Assembly: GCA_020048935.1 (NCBI GenBank)
Contig: JAIFLS010000198.1
Span: 1-18,633 of the forward strand
Reading direction: 5' to 3'
Source: a bacterium
GTDB lineage: Bacteria > Verrucomicrobiota > Kiritimatiellia > UBA8416
Length of the DNA: 18,633 bases
In this document: in pieces, positions 13,494 to 18,633 of the stretch
How positions within the stretch are numbered: position 1 is the first letter of the stretch
Layout of the letters: every line of letters starts with the position of its first letter
Notes under the pieces: generated by a model
Database searches by the model: none
Told to the model about the DNA's origin: nothing
What the model saw: only the letters and a program-made list of their open reading frames with translations
Program-made: the position numbers and the translations under genes

Positions 13494-16400
13494 CTACCGG
13501 AAGCGGAAGACCGAGGGCTGGATCGTCGTGGGAATCACATCGTAGTAGCTCTTGCCGATGCGGATCTCGTCGATCCGGCCACCATTGTGCGTGGGGCGTG
13601 CGGCAAGACGGGTGAACGTGTTGCCATCCTGCCCGAACCAGGAGTCCGCTCCCGACGTCCAGGTTGGCGTCCCCATCGACGATTGCGAGAGTGTACCAGC
13701 CGGATTCAGCCAGAAGTCCACCTTGCTATTGGTAGGCGCACTGCTCGGCGTTCCCTTGGTGGCACGAATGATTATCAGATTCGTGCTGTTGTTCGCCACA
13801 GTCGCCCCCGTGCTGTGGTAGTTTACAGCCGCCCCATCCGATGCAAGCACTTGAACGGTTCCATCCGCACGAATCCGTAGCCCCAGATCACTGTAGGATG
13901 TCCCCGAGTTCTGCTGGGCAAGCAGTAAGGCATCGGAATTATCTGAATTTACCCAATTACCAACCTTGGCCTCAATGACAGCCACCATCCAGATCGACTC
14001 ACCGGACGCCAGACTGCTCAGGCTGAACGCCAGCGACGAATCGTATGCGTTCCGAGAATAATCGACATTGGTACTATAATCCAGCCACATGGCACCCCCC
14101 GCCTCATTGCCGAGTTCGTCAATATCAAAATTCACGCTGGGATCATATTTGAATACACTAGAGCTACTGGTCCAGCTACCCAAGCTGCCCGTATTGAACA
14201 AAACGGTGGAACCACCATACTCGAAACTCTCGTTGTAGATGAGGGCGGTAACCGTGACATTGACCGAGCCAGCCGAAACGCTCAGCATATTCGCCGTGTC
14301 GGTCGGCGTAAACGTCACAGCCACGGCATGGATACCCACAGAAGAAGGCACATAGGCCGGGTTACCAAACGTAAACGTACCGGTTACTGGCGCACCACCG
14401 ATGGTGGCACTTCCGCCCGTGAGCGTAGACACCGACAACGCCTGCCCCAGACCAATGCCGGAGGCCGTCGGCAAGGCCGTTACCGTGGGCGTGCCCTTGG
14501 AAATGGCCAGCGTCCCGTTCGTGGATCCAGCGTATGACGGATCCGTAATCGTGACTGTAACCGCATAGCTGCCGACATTGGTCGGTGACCAGGCATTGCC
14601 AGCGTAGGTCACCGCGACGCTAAGTCCTGCCGGATCGGTCGTAACGGTCACCGATTTTGCCGTGCCGTCATAAACCTGCGCCAGATTGCTCAGGGATACC
14701 GTGGCGGAGGATTCAGACACCACCACCTCGACCTGATTGGACGCAACGAAGAAGTTGATACTGTCCGTCGGGTTGTACAGCACCCAGACATCGTTCGCAC
14801 CCGTCGGCGGCGCATCGGACGGATCGGCAAACGCAAACGCGCCGGGTTGCGTAGCCGCCCCGCCATCCAGCGTCGACGACGCCAGCGTCTGCCCTAACGC
14901 GATCGAGGAGGCCGTCGGCCAGCTCGTCACGCCCGGATCGGCCTGAGAGACGACCAGCGTACCGTTGGTCGAACCGATATACAGATCTTCATCAATTGTG
15001 GCCACAACCGCATAGCTGCCGGCATTCGTCGGCGCCCAGGCGTTGCCGTCATAGGTCACCACCACCGTCAAGGCTGCCGGATCGGTCGTATACCCGACGC
15101 TCCTGGCCGAGCCATTGTAGGACTGCGCCAGATCCTCTGCCGTCAAGGTCACCGTGGCCGCGCTCTTCGTCGTGAAATTCGTGCCCGGCAGTGCCCAGTA
15201 ATTGGTTACCGCATTGGTGGCCTGGAACGTGTAGTAGTAAGTCGTAAGCGGATCGAGTCCCGACAAGGGATGACTGATCGACTGGGAATACGCATTTGTA
15301 AAGCCACCAAAGGACACAGTGATTTTGTCGCCATCATCCAACCACTGTTGAGCCGTCGTATTCTCGCTCGTGCTCCAGTAGGCGGTAACGAATAAGACAG
15401 CCCCTTCCGCATTGATGATCCCATTCAAATAAGCCGTGGTTGTCATGATGTTCGTAGCAGAAGCAACCGCAACATCAACGACCGGAGTACTCACGATCTT
15501 AAAACCGTTGAGTGGCATGCGGTTACTTCCCCCTACAGACGTCCCATTCAGCGTCAAAACAATGTCATCCGAATTTTCATTCACAACCACGGCAAATGCT
15601 TGCGTGCTGATGGTCGCAGGAGACGTACCACGCGAGCTAATCGCCCCCGTGACGATGGCTTCATTGTTACGTATCGCATCCGTCAATAGCAGGTTAAACG
15701 TACTATCACCCGTGTTCGCCTGGTAATGATGGTAAGTCGTCATTTCGTAAGTGCCGGGAATCAGCCCGGAGAGCGTAACGGGAATGTTCCCGTTCGAGTT
15801 TCGCATCGCCGCATCACGCAACAGACCATTCAATTGCGCAAAATCGCCAGAGATATCGGATGTGTCGCGCCAGTAGTATGATTGCGCGACGACGGTTACT
15901 GAACCATTCGTTCCCAGTACATTCGAAAAGGTGTTGGTGACGGGAGGCCCATTGTCGGTCGTGCCTACAAACTTATTGAACCCCGATTGCAGGGCACTAC
16001 CTGATGTCGCCTGGAAATCCACCTGCAGCGCCAGACTCGTATCATAGGCACTACCTGATGTCGCCTGGAAATCCACCTGCAGCGCCAGACTCGTATCATA
16101 AATAGCCGTCGTGAAGGGAGCGGGTACCGACCAACTGCTGCCATTTGCCGACTGCGCAAAAACTCGGTAGAAGTATTGCTGACCATAAACAAGATCCGTT
16201 ATATTTGTAGAGAATATTTCACCAACATCGATCAGGCTCTCATCAAGCACAAACGCTTCATCCCATTCGCCAGGATCTTCCTCGCCATCGGTTGTTCCAA
16301 AGTAGATGATCACATCATCAAGGGCGGCACCGCCATCGGACACGATCAATCCGCGCAGATCTGCATTGCCCACACTGGTCTCCGCCCCAACCGCGCTGAC

Positions 16401-18377
16401 TTCTGGCGGACCATCCGTCCCGAGCAAGCCATTCGGGCTCGCCCAGATTTGCTCGACCGCATTCGAGGCCAGGAACGTGTAGTAATACGCGGTACCTCCT
16501 GTTAGCGTGGTGAGGCTCACGGTCAGATCCTCTTCCGTCACATTCGTATACATGCCAACTTCAACCTCCGTCGCGCCGGCACCACCGCGCCAGTCCTCGC
16601 CCGTATGCGGCGTTTCCCCGTAATAGGCATAAACCGTGAAAACGGAGTCTGGCGCATCCAGTGTGCCCTTCAAGTCTGCCGTCGTTTCGCCGATATTGAT
16701 TGCCGCATTGTTCGTGATCGCGATATTCGCCGGTTTGGCCGTGGTGAACGTATCCTCATCCGACCAGGCGTCATTCGCGGAATTCGTCACATAAGCGCGG
16801 AACGTATACTCCACGCCATAAAGCGCACCGCTGATTCCTGCGGAAAATGGCACATCCTGCGCAACCGCCAAGCCGGCCAGGGCCACATTGGCCCACAAGT
16901 TGGTGCCGCCTGTTGTCTTGTCCTCTACGTCCCACACGAAATACGCGTCGGCCGCACCCCCTTCAACCAGTTCTCCATTCAGCGTAGCCGTGCCAACGCC
17001 GATGGCCGAGTCCCCCAGATTGGTCACGGCAGGCGGATCCACCGACCCAATCGTCGTGAAATCACCATTAGCGGATGCCCACAGCGTATCAACGCCATCC
17101 GTCGCCATGAACGTGAAGAAATACTGCACGCCTGAAGCCAATGAACCGATCTCCATGCTGAATGCAGTCTCAAAACCGTTCGTAATCGTGATGGTCGCTG
17201 TGCTGCCCTTGCCGTTATCATCAATCCAATCCTGCGTCGTTTGATGGTCCGTCTGGCTCACATAGCCTGTGACATCATATTCACCCGGTGCCGAAATCAT
17301 TCCCACAAGCGTCGCTCCAACCGTCGTGACTGCCGATGCCTGTGTCACGGCAACAGTAGCCGGTAACTGGTATCGCAACACCACTATACCGTCTTTGCCA
17401 TTGTTCCCGTCGTTTCCCCTGCTACCTCCCGTGCCGCCCCGTCCTGCATTGTTCGCGTAATCGGCATCGGAGGTATTTGCAGGTGTCGTCCCGCTACCGG
17501 CCATGCTAAGCGTATCGGTACCGACGGAATTGGTGTACGACGATCCGCCGCCGCCGCCCGATCCAGACCTCGCGTCAGTCGCGTTCGACCCCGTAGCGCC
17601 GCATCCACCACCACCGCCGTAATAGCCGGCACCGCCACCGCCACCGCCGGGATGTGCGTCTATAAAGGTGCCGCCATGACCCCCGCCGCCGGTTCCCCCG
17701 TTCGCGGCACCGCCAACTACGCCGCCACTCTTGCCTTTCCCACCAGCACCGCCGGCAGAAGCAATGCCAGCGGCACCATTGGCATTGAGTGTTCCACTTA
17801 CGCCGCCCGAACCACCAGCAACCTGAGTACCCCCAGTTCCTCCAGACGCTACACCACTCCCGGGAGAGCCGCTAATACCAGCGTCGCCTCCGCCCGAACC
17901 GCCAGCACCACCATTATATGTTTGATTATCTCCGCCACCACCACCGCCACCGCCTGCCGCGACAAGCAAAATAACGGACGCCGTAGTGTTTGATACCGAG
18001 GAGAGCCCTCCTCCACCTCCACCCTCGCCGGCCTTATTCTGGGTTGCAGACACCCGTCCAAGGCCACCGGATCCTCCGACAGTAATCGCTAACGAATCGC
18101 CCGGCGAGACAGAGTAATTACCCTGAACAAAGCCACCAGCACCACCAGTACCGCCAGCTCCGCCAGAAGCTCCTCCACCACCACCGCCACCGCCGCCGCC
18201 GCCGCCACCCCATGCCTTGATTGTGACAGCGGTTACGCCGGAGGGAACGATAAATTGATCGTTAGCGCTGTAACTTTGGGTTACGGGTACGGTTGGAGTG
18301 GCTTCGACAAGTCTAGCTATAAACGTCGCCCCCACCACCATCGCCACCAACAGGATCCATGATGTGTGCTTTTTCAT
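13494..18377 (-). CDS. Giant secreted glycine-rich, Fn3/MBG-repeat, LamG-like surface protein
   Basis: A 1627-residue exported protein, probably a surface or matrix adhesin-like protein. Start MKKHTSWILLVAMVVGATFIARLVEA is a signal peptide; GGAGG lies at good distance before the ATG at 18377. Order: a strand (VPSGVTAVTIKAWG) leading into a Gly-rich domain (about 55-335) closing with DGIVVLRY, the pattern of bacterial glycine-rich domains; four Fn3-like modules (about 343-755) with YYFTFxATN-type strands; a jellyroll-like domain (about 785-962; LQVDFQATSGSA to LNGFKIVST); another Fn3-like module (to 1068); MBG-like repeats (about 1070-1375; LAQVYDGTAKSVTVTTDP, WSPTNVGSYAVTVTI); and a C-terminal LamG-like domain (1380-1627) with GGRIDEIRIG. 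There is no sortase, PEP-CTERM or autotransporter signal; the end is VFRFR. Residues 760-795 are an exact 18-residue duplication. Ligand unknown. Confidence 0.88.
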   Translation of the reverse strand: MKKHTSWILLVAMVVGATFIARLVEATPTVPVTQSYSANDQFIVPSGVTAVTIKAWGGGGGGGGGGGGGASGGAGGTGGAGGFVQGNYSVSPGDSLAITVGGSGGLGRVSATQNKAGEGGGGGGLSSVSNTTASVILLVAAGGGGGGGGDNQTYNGGAGGSGGGDAGISGSPGSGVASGGTGGTQVAGGSGGVSGTLNANGAAGIASAGGAGGKGKSGGVVGGAANGGTGGGGHGGTFIDAHPGGGGGGAGYYGGGGGCGATGSNATDARSGSGGGGGSSYTNSVGTDTLSMAGSGTTPANTSDADYANNAGRGGTGGSRGNDGNNGKDGIVVLRYQLPATVAVTQASAVTTVGATLVGMISAPGEYDVTGYVSQTDHQTTQDWIDDNGKGSTATITITNGFETAFSMEIGSLASGVQYFFTFMATDGVDTLWASANGDFTTIGSVDPPAVTNLGDSAIGVGTATLNGELVEGGAADAYFVWDVEDKTTGGTNLWANVALAGLAVAQDVPFSAGISGALYGVEYTFRAYVTNSANDAWSDEDTFTTAKPANIAITNNAAINIGETTADLKGTLDAPDSVFTVYAYYGETPHTGEDWRGGAGATEVEVGMYTNVTEEDLTVSLTTLTGGTAYYYTFLASNAVEQIWASPNGLLGTDGPPEVSAVGAETSVGNADLRGLIVSDGGAALDDVIIYFGTTDGEEDPGEWDEAFVLDESLIDVGEIFSTNITDLVYGQQYFYRVFAQSANGSSWSVPAPFTTAIYDTSLALQVDFQATSGSAYDTSLALQVDFQATSGSALQSGFNKFVGTTDNGPPVTNTFSNVLGTNGSVTVVAQSYYWRDTSDISGDFAQLNGLLRDAAMRNSNGNIPVTLSGLIPGTYEMTTYHHYQANTGDSTFNLLLTDAIRNNEAIVTGAISSRGTSPATISTQAFAVVVNENSDDIVLTLNGTSVGGSNRMPLNGFKIVSTPVVDVAVASATNIMTTTAYLNGIINAEGAVLFVTAYWSTSENTTAQQWLDDGDKITVSFGGFTNAYSQSISHPLSGLDPLTTYYYTFQATNAVTNYWALPGTNFTTKSAATVTLTAEDLAQSYNGSARSVGYTTDPAALTVVVTYDGNAWAPTNAGSYAVVATIDEDLYIGSTNGTLVVSQADPGVTSWPTASSIALGQTLASSTLDGGAATQPGAFAFADPSDAPPTGANDVWVLYNPTDSINFFVASNQVEVVVSESSATVSLSNLAQVYDGTAKSVTVTTDPAGLSVAVTYAGNAWSPTNVGSYAVTVTITDPSYAGSTNGTLAISKGTPTVTALPTASGIGLGQALSVSTLTGGSATIGGAPVTGTFTFGNPAYVPSSVGIHAVAVTFTPTDTANMLSVSAGSVNVTVTALIYNESFEYGGSTVLFNTGSLGSWTSSSSVFKYDPSVNFDIDELGNEAGGAMWLDYSTNVDYSRNAYDSSLAFSLSSLASGESIWMVAVIEAKVGNWVNSDNSDALLLAQQNSGTSYSDLGLRIRADGTVQVLASDGAAVNYHSTGATVANNSTNLIIIRATKGTPSSAPTNSKVDFWLNPAGTLSQSSMGTPTWTSGADSWFGQDGNTFTRLAARPTHNGGRIDEIRIGKSYYDVIPTTIQPSVFRFR
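15993..16100 (-). repeat. Exact 54-bp in-frame tandem duplication
   Basis: Bases 15993-16046 and 16047-16100 are identical and encode YDTSLALQVDFQATSGSA twice (residues 760-777 and 778-795), at the boundary between the last Fn3-like module of the first group and the jellyroll-like domain. The frame is preserved. Identity at the DNA level implies a recent event or an assembly artefact. Confidence 0.95.
17372..18215 (-). repeat. Low-complexity Gly-rich coding region
   Basis: GGN-rich coding sequence with several poly-Gly runs, the longest 13 Gly (residues 57-69), separated by Ala, Ser, Thr and Asn. The coding strand is strongly G-rich over about 840 bp. The pattern is that of a bacterial glycine-rich domain, not of a nucleotide tandem array, since the period is irregular. 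Confidence 0.85.
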
Positions 18378-18399
18378 CTTCTTGCCTCCATATTTCTCT

Positions 18400-18633
18400 T
18401 TACCTGATGATGAGTACTGTGCCGTCCGGTGGCGACGGCTGGACGCCGCCGGTCAGGGATTCAAAATCGGTGGCGACGCGGATCTCGTCGATGCGGCCAC
18501 CTTGCGATGGGGTCGCGGCAACGGCACTGAAAGTGTTCCCTGCCCGGCCCCACAGACCATCGGTTTTTGTCCAGTCGGGAGATCCCAGCACTCCCTCGCT
18601 CGAGGTGTCAGCAGGATTGAACCAGAAATCCAG
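18400..18633 (-). CDS. C-terminal end of a second LamG-like secreted protein (5' part off the window)
   Basis: The minus strand is open from the right edge to a TAA at 18400 (77 codons seen). The segment DFWFNPADTS, GRAGNTF, then GGRIDEIRVATDF aligns with the end of the giant protein just downstream (DFWLNPAGTL, GQDGNTF, GGRIDEIRIGKSY), so both share the same C-terminal domain. It ends in TVLIIR, without a recognised sorting signal. The gap to the giant gene's ATG is 22 bp and holds its ribosome site, so the two are probably one operon. The protein's length and other domains are not visible. Confidence 0.85.
   Translation of the reverse strand: MDFWFNPADTSSEGVLGSPDWTKTDGLWGRAGNTFSAVAATPSQGGRIDEIRVATDFESLTGGVQPSPPDGTVLIIR

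Noticed and set aside
17372..18215. Gly-rich coding region as a nucleotide tandem array or a G-quadruplex regulatory element
   Set aside because: The period is irregular and the reading frame explains the G-richness as an ordinary glycine-rich domain; quadruplex formation is possible, but nothing points to a function.

Overview
The window reads as chromosomal DNA of a GC-rich, polysaccharide-degrading bacterium. A PVC-group lineage (Kiritimatiellota, Lentisphaerota or Verrucomicrobiota) is the best guess. That is an inference from gene content: a sialate-O-acetylesterase family protein, an oligogalacturonate lyase, a DUF6288-type protein, a large secreted protein built of Fn3-like, MBG-like and LamG-like repeats, and palindromic repeats in the intergenic spaces. 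No rRNA, tRNA, CRISPR array or phage gene was seen.

Layout, left to right. Positions 1-7340 are all minus strand: the N-terminal 329 codons of tgt (queuine tRNA-ribosyltransferase, running off the left edge), a cytoplasmic oligogalacturonate lyase (ogl, PL22), a secreted sialate-O-acetylesterase family protein, a translationally coupled two-gene module (an unknown protein plus a DUF6036-like nucleotidyltransferase) carrying an 11-base C tract, and a secreted 692-residue esterase-like protein of very odd architecture. Positions 7341-7806 hold no gene, only an inverted repeat and two palindromic elements. From 7807 to 11366 (minus) lies a PDZ + DUF6288-type gene cut into two reading frames by an exact 35-bp tandem duplication. 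From 11473 to 12283 a REP-associated tyrosine transposase (RAYT, minus) sits directly between two copies of the palindromic element. On the plus strand follows an MNT nucleotidyltransferase / HEPN pair (12362-13238) and another element copy. The right end (13494-18633, minus) holds a 1627-residue secreted glycine-rich repeat protein and the C-terminal end of a second protein with a similar C-terminal domain.

How the genes fit together (inference): the ogl and esterase genes suggest use of acetylated, pectin-like polysaccharide, with deacetylation outside the cytoplasm and lyase cleavage of oligogalacturonides inside. The two nucleotidyltransferase modules and the RAYT with its repeats are accessory material of toxin-antitoxin or mobile type. 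Five element copies occupy the gaps from 7.5 to 13.4 kb, so that stretch appears to have been shaped by this family.

Most notable: (1) the 5262-7340 protein, where an apparently dead SASA-type esterase contains a second SGNH hydrolase domain with its halves in reverse order; (2) the phase-variation-like C11 tract at the start of a coupled nucleotidyltransferase module; (3) the RAYT with its resident palindrome family; (4) the frameshifting 35-bp duplication; (5) a HEPN protein whose RX4HXY motif appears to be RX4YXF.
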